A stretch of DNA of 64,000 bases from contig JAJYAG010000001.1 of the NCBI GenBank assembly GCA_021779665.1, positions 1 through 64,000 of the forward strand, in the 5' to 3' direction. The stretch's first letter is position 1, and each line of letters begins with the position of its first letter. This document shows, piece after piece, positions 1 through 9,715 of the stretch. Source of the DNA: Bacteroidota bacterium. GTDB taxonomy: Bacteria > Bacteroidota > Bacteroidia > Bacteroidales > JAAUTT01. The notes beneath the pieces are model-generated. The model ran no database searches, had not been told where the DNA came from, and saw nothing but the letters and a program-made list of their open reading frames with translations. The position numbers were made by a program, and so were the translations under genes.

Positions 1-174
1 TGAGTTTTCAACAGGCGTAAAAACGCGTTTAACAACACCAATATCCTTGGAAGAGGCTCTTCGGGTCCTCATAGCGGAGGCGGTGGTAATGACAATCCTG
101 TTGGATGGGGGCGGAGCTTCTTTATTCAACTGCAATTCAACCTGAATTATGATCGCAAAATCGATACGCAATAG
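1..174 (+). CDS. C-terminal end of a probable TonB-dependent outer membrane receptor (partial; in-frame TGA at nt 1-3)
   Basis: Frame 1 reads VFNRRKNAFNNTNILGRGSSGPHSGGGGNDNPVGWGRSFFIQLQFNLNYDRKIDTQ*, a beta-barrel-like C-terminus; directly overlaps a HmuY-like gene. Confidence 0.5.
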
Positions 175-1141
175 CATCTTCTTGCTTTTTTTAATCGTGT
201 CTTTCTCAGGGTGCTTTAAAGAAGATACTCCTATTGAGCCTGTTTTAAGAAACGGTATTAAGATCACTCATTCCATTTATGATTACCAGAGTTTTTATGA
301 TTTATCATCCGATTCAATCTTTACAACCCCCAATACCAAATGGGATCTGGCATTCGAATCCTCTGCCACCGGCTGGAGGGTGAGAATTAACTATTCTAAT
401 TTGCAGGGATTATATCGGACTGGAAGCAGTGATTTTGGAGCTGAATCGTATGTAATTGATAACAAAAAGTGGATTTACGACGCCAGTAGCGGAAATCCCG
501 ACTCGACCGCTATTGGAAACTGGCGTGAAGTAACCGGCGACGGACCTCAAATTTATCTTTTAGGAACCTACGATGGTGTTCGGTATCGTCCACACCGTAA
601 ACTTAAGTTTTTGAGTGTGAACGATACGGCTTATAATTTCTCGTTTGCCAACATGAACAATACCGATATTACCTCCGTTACCTTAAAGAAAGATTCGGGG
701 TATAATTTGGTGTATTATTCTCTTTCCAAGAAGGATACAGTTATTGTGGAGCCTGCAAAAAACCGCTGGGACTTGCTTTTTACCCAGTATACAACAACGC
801 TTTTCACAGATGCCGGAGTTCCAACTCCTTACATTGTGCGTGGTGTTTATGTTAACCCGAATAATGTGGCCGTTATGCTCGATACCATCTCCTCCTTTGC
901 TGATATAACTGCGCAAAACATCAATCTTAATAAATTATTTGGTGTACAGGATGTTATTGGGTATGATTGGAAGTCGGTTGAGATAAATCAGTCTGCGAAT
1001 ACAGCCAATTACGCCGTGAGACGTAATTATTCGTACTTAATTCGCGATACAAAAGGCGATTTTTACAAGTTCAGGTTTTTGAGTTATGTGAACGACTCTT
1101 TAAAAGTCGGATATCCCATGTTCGAAAAAGTGAAACTTTAA
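149..1141 (+). CDS. HmuY-like lipoprotein (putative heme-binding)
   Basis: Lipobox FSGC; repeated WDLAF/WDLLF and FYKFRFLSY motifs typical of the HmuY family; overlaps the upstream receptor end by 26 nt. Confidence 0.7.
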   Translation: MIAKSIRNSIFLLFLIVSFSGCFKEDTPIEPVLRNGIKITHSIYDYQSFYDLSSDSIFTTPNTKWDLAFESSATGWRVRINYSNLQGLYRTGSSDFGAESYVIDNKKWIYDASSGNPDSTAIGNWREVTGDGPQIYLLGTYDGVRYRPHRKLKFLSVNDTAYNFSFANMNNTDITSVTLKKDSGYNLVYYSLSKKDTVIVEPAKNRWDLLFTQYTTTLFTDAGVPTPYIVRGVYVNPNNVAVMLDTISSFADITAQNINLNKLFGVQDVIGYDWKSVEINQSANTANYAVRRNYSYLIRDTKGDFYKFRFLSYVNDSLKVGYPMFEKVKL

Positions 1142-1211
1142 AACCTGAAAATTATAGCCGCACGTTATTTTTTGCCTAATTTTATTTCTTTAATCATCAA
1201 CAAAACTTACC

Positions 1212-2894
1212 ATGAAGAAATTAACCCCTATTGTCATAGCCATGATGTTGATGGCTTTGGTTTCATGTACCTCAAAACAGGAAAAGATGGAGAATAAATT
1301 GCGTGAATTTATTACAAAAGTGGAGCCTCAGGTGAAAGCCCTGGTTCAGGAGGCTTCTATTGCCAGCTGGGATGCATCCATTACCGGGAAAGCTGAGGAT
1401 TATAAAAAGTCGGAAGACTCGCAGTTAAAATTAGTAAAGCTTTTTTCCGATACTAATCTTTTTGATGAATTAAAATCGATTAAAGAATCCGGACTTGTTA
1501 AAGATTCTGTCCTGAATCGTCAGATGGAAGTGCTTTACCCTGCATTTCTGAAAAACCAGGTAAAGAAGGAATTACTTGAGAAGGAAATTATCATGAGGTC
1601 GGAACTCGAGAAAAAGTATTCGAACTTCAGAGCCGACCTGAATGGTAAAAAAGTTTCAGATAACGAAATAGAACAGATTCTTACTTCGTCCACCAATTCC
1701 AAAGACCTTGAAGCTGCCTGGAAAGCTCACAAGGCAATCGGGAAAGAGGTATCGCAGGACATCATAGCACTTGTAAAGCTTCGCAATCAGATTGCAAAAG
1801 ATCTGGGCTACGAAAATTATCATACCATGAGCATGATTTTTTCGGAACAGGAACCGAATGAAGTGCTGACCCTTTTTGACGAACTCGATACCCTTACAAA
1901 AGGTTCTTTTGCCGGGTTGAAAAACGATATCGATGAATATTTTGCAAAACGTTATAAACTTCCGAAAGATAAACTGATGCCCTGGCATTATCAGAACAGG
2001 TTCTTTCAGGAAGCTCCGAGGATTTACGATGTAGACCTCGATCAGTTTTATAAGGACAAAGATGTTGTAGCGCTTACCGATCAGTTTTATAAAGGTATAA
2101 ACCTTGATATTGCCGACATTATTAAGAATTCCGACCTTTTTGAAAAACCGGGCAAGAATCAGCATGCCTATTGTACCGATATTGACCATAACGGTGATGT
2201 ACGGGTACTTTGCAATGTTAAGCCAACCATGAACTGGATGAACACGATGCTTCACGAGTATGGGCATGCAGTGTATTCGAAATATTTTGATCCTCAGAAG
2301 CCTTATATTTTAAGGGATGCGGCACATACATTTACAACTGAGGCCATTGCCATGATTATGGGACGCAACGCTACAAATCCACAATGGATGGTCGACATGA
2401 AAATTGTTACTCCCGAACAAAAGGCTGAGATTGCTGAAGTTTGCCAGAAATCATTAAGACTGGAGCAGCTTACTTTTAGTCGCTGGGCACAGGTAATGTA
2501 CCGTTTCGAAAAAGCAATGTATGCAGACCCCGATCAGGACCTTAATGCTTTGTGGTGGAATCTTGTGGAACAATATCAGTTGCTTAAAAAGCCCGAAGGC
2601 CGTAATGAGCCAGACTGGGCTTCGAAAATACATGTTGCCCTTTATCCATGCTACTATCATAATTACCTGATGGGTGAATTATTAGCATCACAGCTGTTTT
2701 ATTATATCTCGGACAATATTCTGAAAAAGCAGGATTACAGCAATGTTAGCTTTGTAAATCATCCCGAAGTAGGTAATTACCTGAAAGAAAAGGTTTTTAT
2801 GCCTGGAATGTTATATAAATGGAACGATATGATTGAACGTGCCACAGGCGAAAAGCTTACAGCAAAATATTATGCAAAGCAGTTTGTAAAGTAG
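1212..2894 (+). CDS. M2-like (ACE-related) zinc metallopeptidase, lipoprotein
   Basis: HEYGHAVY HExxH motif with downstream TTEAIAMIMGR; lipobox ALVSC. Confidence 0.8.
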   Translation: MKKLTPIVIAMMLMALVSCTSKQEKMENKLREFITKVEPQVKALVQEASIASWDASITGKAEDYKKSEDSQLKLVKLFSDTNLFDELKSIKESGLVKDSVLNRQMEVLYPAFLKNQVKKELLEKEIIMRSELEKKYSNFRADLNGKKVSDNEIEQILTSSTNSKDLEAAWKAHKAIGKEVSQDIIALVKLRNQIAKDLGYENYHTMSMIFSEQEPNEVLTLFDELDTLTKGSFAGLKNDIDEYFAKRYKLPKDKLMPWHYQNRFFQEAPRIYDVDLDQFYKDKDVVALTDQFYKGINLDIADIIKNSDLFEKPGKNQHAYCTDIDHNGDVRVLCNVKPTMNWMNTMLHEYGHAVYSKYFDPQKPYILRDAAHTFTTEAIAMIMGRNATNPQWMVDMKIVTPEQKAEIAEVCQKSLRLEQLTFSRWAQVMYRFEKAMYADPDQDLNALWWNLVEQYQLLKKPEGRNEPDWASKIHVALYPCYYHNYLMGELLASQLFYYISDNILKKQDYSNVSFVNHPEVGNYLKEKVFMPGMLYKWNDMIERATGEKLTAKYYAKQFVK

Positions 2895-2902
2895 GAGCTC
2901 AG

Positions 2903-2981
2903 ATTGAACACGAAGACACAAAAGCACAAAGTTTTGAAATCATGAATTATTCTCTGTGTCTATAGTGTCTTCGTGTTCAAT
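2903..2981. terminator. Long hairpin between convergent genes (bidirectional terminator candidate)
   Basis: Perfect 17-bp inverted repeat ATTGAACACGAAGACAC (2903-2919) / GTGTCTTCGTGTTCAAT (2965-2981). Confidence 0.6.
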
Positions 2982-3000
2982 TTCTATATCATACTTATTA

Positions 3001-3831
3001 TTATTTCGGCCCCTTCATTTGCTTTACCTTGATTCCAACCTCCCGGATCAATAGCGGGAAAGCCGGCTCTGTCATATTGTGGCCAAATCCCTGAAGTTCA
3101 AATAACCGTGTGTCTTTATGACCTGTTAGTTTCATCATGCGGGCCATGTAGGCATTTTCTTCGTAACGTCCCAGCATCTCCATTTCTTTGTCGCCTGTTA
3201 TAAGTAGGAGCATTGGAGCATCGGCACGAACATGATAGAGCGGAGCAAATTCGTCGATAATGGGTTGTTTGTCCGAAATTCCACGCTCTTTGCGGATGGT
3301 AAAGTGTGTAATAACCTGCGGACTGAATGGTATCAGCCCTGCAATCCGGTTTGCATCGATATTGTATGCTTTCAGCCATTTTTTGTCCAGTCCCACCATT
3401 AAGTCGAGATATCCTCCGGCCGAATGACCCGAAAGGAAGATCAACGAAGGATCGCCTCCATATTTCTGAATATTGTTGAATACCCAGGCAACAGCAGCTG
3501 CGGCGTCTTCAATAAATTCCGGCGATTTAGCTCTGGGCGACAGTCGGTAATTAGGCGCCACTATGCAGAAACCCTTGTCCTTCAATGTCTGTGGAATTTC
3601 TTTCTGACCTGATGTTAATCCTCCTCCGTGAAACCAGACTATTGTTGCGAAACCTTTGCTGTCCTTCGGAAAATAAATGTCCAGCATGCATCTTTCTTGG
3701 ATGTATTCGTTTCCGGACTTTTGACTTTCATAATAAGGAATATTCTTATCGGTTTGATACTGGATTTCCTGAGCTAATGTTGCTATACTTCCTGTTATCA
3801 GGATCAAAAAGGCAATGGTTAAGTTCTTCAT
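3001..3831 (-). CDS. alpha/beta hydrolase (esterase/lipase)
   Basis: HGGG oxyanion motif, GHSAGG nucleophile elbow, C-terminal GHN; signal peptide. Confidence 0.85.
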   Translation of the reverse strand: MKNLTIAFLILITGSIATLAQEIQYQTDKNIPYYESQKSGNEYIQERCMLDIYFPKDSKGFATIVWFHGGGLTSGQKEIPQTLKDKGFCIVAPNYRLSPRAKSPEFIEDAAAAVAWVFNNIQKYGGDPSLIFLSGHSAGGYLDLMVGLDKKWLKAYNIDANRIAGLIPFSPQVITHFTIRKERGISDKQPIIDEFAPLYHVRADAPMLLLITGDKEMEMLGRYEENAYMARMMKLTGHKDTRLFELQGFGHNMTEPAFPLLIREVGIKVKQMKGPK

Positions 3832-3921
3832 AGAGTTACTTTATGGAAATAAGCTGCTAAAATAAGGTTTTTAAGGATTATGTGTTAATGATTGGATCAA
3901 AGTGCCATTAATTGCAGCCGA

Positions 3922-4287
3922 TCATCCAGGAACTGCAGGCACTTCAATTCTTAAATTGCCTGTACTTTGTGTGAATGTTATATTTATAAAAACGATCCTT
4001 TCGTGCGCCGAATCTGACTTCTCATACTTAATATCATTCAGGCTTAAAAAGCTGTTTAATTTACTGTACAGATCGGGGATTTTCCGTTCTTCAATTTCAA
4101 CCTTCAAACAAACTTCGATATCGGAATACATGTGAAAATCGATGATATAGCCATGGTTATTGACTATATTCTCAATTTCATAAATGGCTGCATTCCGATC
4201 TTTATTGCAATAACCTTTCCAGTAAAGGTTGGTGTTTTTATTCAAAAAAGCCCAGAACTCTTTTTGATCGCTTTCTTCCATAAACAA
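3922..4287 (-). CDS. Hypothetical protein (121 aa)
   Basis: Complete ORF 4 nt downstream of the histidine kinase gene on the same strand; no family recognised. Confidence 0.6.
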   Translation of the reverse strand: MFMEESDQKEFWAFLNKNTNLYWKGYCNKDRNAAIYEIENIVNNHGYIIDFHMYSDIEVCLKVEIEERKIPDLYSKLNSFLSLNDIKYEKSDSAHERIVFINITFTQSTGNLRIEVPAVPG

Positions 4288-4290
4288 GTT

Positions 4291-5454
4291 TTAATTATTG
4301 TTTAACGGAATTGTAAATATAAAATCGCTTCCTTTCCCTAATTCACTTTCGACCCAGATTTTGCCATTATGTTTTTCGATAAATTCCTTGCATATAATTA
4401 AACCTAAACCAGTTCCTTTTTCGCCTTCAGTTCCGTTTTTAGAGTTTTTTTGTTTTAAGTCGAAAAGCTGAGACGCATTTTGGGTATCAATGCCAATACC
4501 ATTGTCCGATACTGTTATGGCTATATTATTTTCGCCTTTCTCGGCAAAAATGTTAATAATGCCATTGCGGTTCGAAAACTTAATAGCATTTGAGATTAGA
4601 TTCCGCAAAACTGTTTTAATCATGTTGTTATCGGCAAAAAGGTTGATGGTTTGAGGTGTTGCTATATTTATTCTTACATTTTTTGCTTCGGCTATAGGTT
4701 TTAAGTTTTCGGTTACCTCATAACATATTTTTAAGAAGTTGTTATGTTCGGGTTTAAAAGGAATCATATCCTGCTGAGTTCTGGACCACTCCAAAAGGTT
4801 TTCCAACAGATTGTAGGCATTTTTTGAGGAAGTATAAAGCTTTTGAGCAAGTTGTTTTCTTTTGGAATCATCCAGTTCATCATAGTTTTCCACAAGAAGT
4901 TCGGTGTGGCCCAGAATGTTGTTAAAAGGATTTCTTAAATCGTGGGCAATAATAGAGAAGAACTTGTCTTTAGTGGCATTTAACTCAATGAGTTTATGCT
5001 CGTTCTCCTTAATCTCAGTAATATCGTAACAGGAGCCGATATAACCCAGAAATGTATTGTCCAGGTCGTAAAAAGGCCGCCCAAAATCTCTGATCCAGCG
5101 GTATTCTCCAGCTTTGTTTTTAAGCCGGTATTCCATTAAAAATGATTGTTGATTATCGAAGGCATTTACATAAATCTGAACACAAAAATCAAAATCATCC
5201 GGATGGACTCCTTCAGCCCAGCCATAACCGAATTCCTGTTCAAAACTACGACCTGTAAATTCAAGCCAGGTTTTATTAAAATAATCGCAGAGCTTATCTA
5301 ACCGCGAACGCCATATCAACGCCGGGAAGTCTTCAAATATTTTCAGGTATAATTCTTTGGCTTTGTTAATTTCGATTTGCTGTTGCTTTAATGTTGCATT
5401 TTCTTCTTCCAGTTCTTTTATCCTTTTTTGAAAATCTAAAATATCACTTTGCAT
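4291..5454 (-). CDS. PAS-domain sensor histidine kinase (soluble)
   Basis: PAS/PAC (WRSRLDKLCDYFNKTWLEFTGRS), HisKA FSIIAHDLRNPFNNILGH, HATPase NLISNAIKFSN...DNGIGID...GTGLGL. Confidence 0.92.
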   Translation of the reverse strand: MQSDILDFQKRIKELEEENATLKQQQIEINKAKELYLKIFEDFPALIWRSRLDKLCDYFNKTWLEFTGRSFEQEFGYGWAEGVHPDDFDFCVQIYVNAFDNQQSFLMEYRLKNKAGEYRWIRDFGRPFYDLDNTFLGYIGSCYDITEIKENEHKLIELNATKDKFFSIIAHDLRNPFNNILGHTELLVENYDELDDSKRKQLAQKLYTSSKNAYNLLENLLEWSRTQQDMIPFKPEHNNFLKICYEVTENLKPIAEAKNVRINIATPQTINLFADNNMIKTVLRNLISNAIKFSNRNGIINIFAEKGENNIAITVSDNGIGIDTQNASQLFDLKQKNSKNGTEGEKGTGLGLIICKEFIEKHNGKIWVESELGKGSDFIFTIPLNNN

Positions 5455-5537
5455 AAAATGGTGTTGTTCATTTTTGACTTAAGTTCTAAGGCTCGTTACT
5501 TAAATTTACAAAAAAAAAGAATAAAGAAAGATGGACT

Positions 5538-6617
5538 TTATTGTTGACTTAAAATAAAAATTCCGTTTTTATCGGTGCCAATCCAGATATTATTGCTATT
5601 ATCGGTTTGAATGGTTGTGATTTTATCGCCAAGTACTATGTTCTCCGGAGCCTGAATCCATGAAGTGCCATTGTAAACATACAATTCGTAGGAGCTGCTT
5701 TTGAGATTCGAAACCCAGCAGTAATTTCTTCGGTCGGCTTTAAGTGCTGTAATGAAAGAAAGTCTGGAATTTGTAAAAGGTGTTTCGAGTTTTCTCCAGG
5801 CGTTGTTCCGGTATTCATAAAGAGAATTTGAGTTATAGCTTGATGAAGACAATGAAAAATCTTCAAATAAATATAAAATTCCTGTTGGCCCGGCCGAAAA
5901 GCTGTTACTCCAGTAAAATGTCCCGCTTTCGGCACCTAAACATTGCCATGTTTGATTTGAAAATTTATAAACGTTTGTTTGATTAACTTTTCCTGAGGTA
6001 GTAATATAAAGAGATCCAGCATGATCTAAAGAGATGTTATAAATAACATGCTGATTCAACGCTGAGTTTTCAGGAGAGTACACTTTAAAGTTTTTCCCAT
6101 CGTACATTACCAAACCTCCCAAATCGAAGGCACAACTTGAAAACCAAACCCTGCCATCCAGCCCCACTTCAACATTGCTTATATAATCACGGGGCAAGCC
6201 GGCATTTGCAACAGTAAACCATGTAAGCCCGTTCAGGGTAAGGTGGCCTAATCCACCTCCGTTGGTGGCAATCCAAAGCGTTTCGTCACCAGCTATTGAA
6301 ATATCCAGAATGGGGAAATCAATGGTAAAAGTTTTTTCGTCCGAACCTTTAAAACGATAAAGTTCCTTTCCCGAAGCTACCCAGGTATTGCCGTTGTAGT
6401 TAGGTTCTATACAATCAATATGCTTTCCTTCCAGTAATCTTCCGGTAACATTGAAACGGACAGCAGCAGAATACTTTTTCAAAGTATCTTCTTTTTTTAT
6501 AAGACTATCCAGTTGAGTTAGATCCGTAGTTTCGGTCTCAGTGCACGATTTTAAAAAAGGGAAAACTATCAGAGCACAAAAAACTCCTCTAAGCGTTAAA
6601 TTTTTCAAAGAGTTCAT
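5538..6617 (-). CDS. Two-component-regulator-type beta-propeller lipoprotein
   Basis: Lipobox LKSC; repeated GNTWVAS/GRVWFSS/NNIWIGTDKNGI motifs; no kinase domain. Confidence 0.75.
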   Translation of the reverse strand: MNSLKNLTLRGVFCALIVFPFLKSCTETETTDLTQLDSLIKKEDTLKKYSAAVRFNVTGRLLEGKHIDCIEPNYNGNTWVASGKELYRFKGSDEKTFTIDFPILDISIAGDETLWIATNGGGLGHLTLNGLTWFTVANAGLPRDYISNVEVGLDGRVWFSSCAFDLGGLVMYDGKNFKVYSPENSALNQHVIYNISLDHAGSLYITTSGKVNQTNVYKFSNQTWQCLGAESGTFYWSNSFSAGPTGILYLFEDFSLSSSSYNSNSLYEYRNNAWRKLETPFTNSRLSFITALKADRRNYCWVSNLKSSSYELYVYNGTSWIQAPENIVLGDKITTIQTDNSNNIWIGTDKNGIFILSQQ

Positions 6618-6891
6618 GACTGGCGGTTTGTAGTTGTATTGTGTTGAAATTTGGATTCATAAACTTAAACTATTTGAAGATGAATGTCAAATAAAAAGAA
6701 TTATTAACAAGAAAGGAGATTTTGAGGTAATGCTTTTAAAAAATGGAATATTTTTCCTCTCTTTGTTCCTGTTTTTGCCCAGTTTAAACTTCGCAGATGG
6801 AGGAGAAAGGATATCAAAAACCTGAAAAATACTGAGTTGTAAATTGAGGATCGTGAATTGAAGAGTTATAAATACATTAAAACATATAATC

Positions 6892-7164
6892 ATGAAAGAA
6901 TATTATGTAACTAAAAGATACGTGGATGCTGATGAAGATGAAGGTTTCCGTGTTGAAAAAATAAAAACAGGCAATAAGGATATTACCAAAAAGATTGATA
7001 CTGAAAACCTGTTTGAAGATGATGATGATCTGATTGAATACCTTTCCGAAGTTTTCGATCAGGATCCTGATGAGATTGAAGTAATTGAAGAAGAACTAAA
7101 AGTTGAGTTTTCAGGTAGTCCTGATAAGCTTGATCCTGATGGCGCCGGAATGATTCAGGGATAA
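6892..7164 (+). CDS. Small acidic hypothetical protein (90 aa)
   Basis: Complete ORF with high Asp/Glu content, followed by a strong hairpin. Confidence 0.6.
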   Translation: MKEYYVTKRYVDADEDEGFRVEKIKTGNKDITKKIDTENLFEDDDDLIEYLSEVFDQDPDEIEVIEEELKVEFSGSPDKLDPDGAGMIQG

Positions 7165-7187
7165 TTTTGATCTTTTTTCGGTAAAAG

Positions 7188-7224
7188 AAAACGGCTGTAA
7201 ACTTTTGAGGTTACAGCCGTTTTT
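7188..7224. terminator. Bidirectional intrinsic terminator
   Basis: AAAACGGCTGTAA-N10-TTACAGCCGTTTT, perfect 13-bp stem with flanking A/T runs. Confidence 0.85.
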
Positions 7225-7244
7225 GTTTCATATCAAAGGTCTGG

Positions 7245-9185
7245 TTACATCTTTTTCAAATAAGCCACATATCCGCCTCCGGGAGCCATTTTGATTTTCA
7301 GAGTTGAATTCTTGTCAACTGTTGTTTTTTCCTGTACAAGTTTTTCGGCATTTACATTGGCATCGGGTGCATCGGAAAAGGTAGCAGCTGAATATTTCCC
7401 TGCATCCAGAAAATCGAGCTTTACATCCAATTCACGGGCATCAGAGTTGGTCATTACTCCAATAAACCAGTCGGAGCCCGACTTACGCACCGACACAATA
7501 TATTTACCCACTTCTCCGGCAGGTATTCGTGTATCGTCCCATTTTGTTGGAACTACTTTCAGGAAATCAATTCCAGGCTGATTGTAATAGTTGTCCGGAT
7601 GATCGCAGACCGTCATTACCGGACTGTCGTAAACAACAAATTTTGCAAGCTCGTTGCAACGCGTATTCATAACATTAGCCGGACTGCCTGTTTTGAATTT
7701 ATCTGGTGTTCGGTTGAGGAATCCTCCGGGGGTATAGTCCATTGGACCGGCTAACATACGTGTATAGGGCAGCGTAACATTATGTTCGGGAGTAACACGG
7801 GTCGACCATTTGGAATACTCATTTCCCATTACACCTTCGCGTGTGATAAAATTTGGATAAGTTCGCTGTAATCCGTCGGGTTTATAAGCACCGTGAAAAT
7901 TAATCAATAGATGATGCTCAGCCGCTGCTTTCACAATCTTATGATACCAGTTCACCATGTCCTGATCGTCGCGATCCATAAAATCGATCTTTACACCTGC
8001 AATGCCCCATTTTTCATATAAGGCAAAGGCCTCTTTGTACTGACGTTCGGCATCGGTATTATAAAGCCATACCCAGCATCGTACGTTCTTTTCTTTGGCA
8101 AACCGCAATACTTCGGGCATATCAACTGCTGGGTTAACACTGGTGATGTCGGCATCGGGCTTGTTAAACTGGCCATACCATTGCCAGTCGATGAGCTGAT
8201 ATGGGAAACCCATATCGGAAGCGAACTGGATATATTTCTTCAAGGTTTCGGTATCCATTTTTACTTCGGCACTCCACCAATGGTCCCAGGCACATTTTCC
8301 TGGTTTAATCCACGATACATCCTCAATTGCACAGGGATCATTCAGATTCATTACGATTTCCGATTCAATCAGCCGGCCTGGCTCCTTGCCAAGTAAAATA
8401 ACCCTCCAGGGGGAAAAGTGATCGTTTTTAACCTGCACTTTCACACCATTTTCATCCTGTTTGGGCCGTGGAGCAAGCTTTGTAAACAGCGAGATACCCG
8501 GCTCATCAGTTGTGATTTTTCTTCCAATGTAAAATGCTGCCCAGTCTTCAATATTGGCTTCAGTAATTGCTGCATAGCATATATCATTTACTTTCACCAA
8601 AAAAGGAAGTCCTATAACACTTTTCTCATTTAAATCGCCAATTTTTCCGGGCCAGAATTCCTTCTCCTGAGAAGTGGTATACGAGCCGTAATTAGCCATC
8701 CAGGCTTCGTGATTTCCTGCAAACCTGAAAGAAGACAATTCCTGTGTAATTTCCCTGTTCGAAAATCCATTCGCCATGGGCAGAAAATACCGAAAGGCAA
8801 CACCATCGTTATAAGCACGGAAATAAAGGGTAAGTTTGCGTTGCGGATATTTTTTCTCCTTTAATTGCAGCGTAACTTCATTGCAGTTATCAACTATTTC
8901 GCTGTGTTTGCTGGCTACAGGAGTCCATTTTTCGTTGACGACTTTCCTGATACTGTCGGTAATTACCATATCGTTACCAAGCAAAGGTTCATTCACAAAT
9001 TGAAAGCCTAAAACGGAAGGCATTATAATTTGTTTTCCTCCAAAAGAAACCGAATAGCTTAACTTTTCGCCGGCAATTATTTCGACTGCAATTTTTTTAT
9101 CGGGCGATGAGAGTTTAACCTTCTGCGCGGAGATGCTGTTAAAAGCAAACAGAATTAAGAAAAAAGCTGTTATTTTGTTCTTCAT
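7245..9185 (-). CDS. Glycoside hydrolase family 97 protein
   Basis: GH97 architecture: N-terminal SSPDKKIAVEI, central GIAGVKIDFMDRDDQ and TREGVMGNEYSKW; signal peptide. Confidence 0.9.
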   Translation of the reverse strand: MKNKITAFFLILFAFNSISAQKVKLSSPDKKIAVEIIAGEKLSYSVSFGGKQIIMPSVLGFQFVNEPLLGNDMVITDSIRKVVNEKWTPVASKHSEIVDNCNEVTLQLKEKKYPQRKLTLYFRAYNDGVAFRYFLPMANGFSNREITQELSSFRFAGNHEAWMANYGSYTTSQEKEFWPGKIGDLNEKSVIGLPFLVKVNDICYAAITEANIEDWAAFYIGRKITTDEPGISLFTKLAPRPKQDENGVKVQVKNDHFSPWRVILLGKEPGRLIESEIVMNLNDPCAIEDVSWIKPGKCAWDHWWSAEVKMDTETLKKYIQFASDMGFPYQLIDWQWYGQFNKPDADITSVNPAVDMPEVLRFAKEKNVRCWVWLYNTDAERQYKEAFALYEKWGIAGVKIDFMDRDDQDMVNWYHKIVKAAAEHHLLINFHGAYKPDGLQRTYPNFITREGVMGNEYSKWSTRVTPEHNVTLPYTRMLAGPMDYTPGGFLNRTPDKFKTGSPANVMNTRCNELAKFVVYDSPVMTVCDHPDNYYNQPGIDFLKVVPTKWDDTRIPAGEVGKYIVSVRKSGSDWFIGVMTNSDARELDVKLDFLDAGKYSAATFSDAPDANVNAEKLVQEKTTVDKNSTLKIKMAPGGGYVAYLKKM

Positions 9186-9301
9186 AGTTAGTTAATTAAG
9201 GTTGATATGCAAATATATTAATAAATGTAATTTATACAATTAACTTTTAAAATTGACAATGTTTGGCTTTTTTATAATTAACCTGAAAAATAAACAGACT
9301 T

Positions 9302-9640
9302 ATGCTGATTGATAAAAGCATTGCAGAACATTATTTCTGGGGCGATAACTGCGAAGGTTGGAGAGTAATCAAATCAGAATTATTAAGTGTGATTGACGAG
9401 GAGATGCCCCCTCAAACACAGGAAAAGTTGCATTATCATGAAAAAGCCTTGCAGATATTTCATATAAAGGAAGGTACTGCAAAATTTGAGATTGATGGTA
9501 AAGTTTTCTTAGCTCAAGCTAACCAGTCAGTAATTATTAATCCGGGTCTTGTTCACCGGATTAGCAATGAAACTGATAACCGGCTAAAGTTCCTGGTTAT
9601 TTCGCAGCCTTCCACGGCAGGAGACCGAATTGAAATATAA
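9302..9640 (+). CDS. Cupin domain protein
   Basis: LHYHEKALQIFHIKEGTAKFEIDGK...VIINPGLVHRISN cupin motifs. Confidence 0.85.
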   Translation: MLIDKSIAEHYFWGDNCEGWRVIKSELLSVIDEEMPPQTQEKLHYHEKALQIFHIKEGTAKFEIDGKVFLAQANQSVIINPGLVHRISNETDNRLKFLVISQPSTAGDRIEI

Positions 9641-9641
9641 A

Positions 9642-9667
9642 AGGCGTAACACTTTCGCGTTACGCCT
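9642..9667. terminator. Hairpin between convergent genes
   Basis: AGGCGTAAC-N8-GTTACGCCT; no strong T-run. Confidence 0.5.
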
Positions 9668-9715
9668 CCAAGGACAAAATTGCATTTAACTCCCTGATTT
9701 CTGGTTATCGCCTAA

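Noticed and set aside
1656-2267. 203-aa minus-strand ORF
   Set aside because: Shadow ORF fully inside the well-supported M2-like peptidase gene on the other strand
3902-4135. 77-aa plus-strand ORF
   Set aside because: Antisense to the 121-aa protein that fits the kinase operon
6634-6893. Short ORFs 6634-6825 (+) and 6687-6893 (-)
   Set aside because: Low-complexity AT-rich intergenic sequence (TTGTAAATTGAGG...GAATTGAAGAG words); no coding signal on either strand
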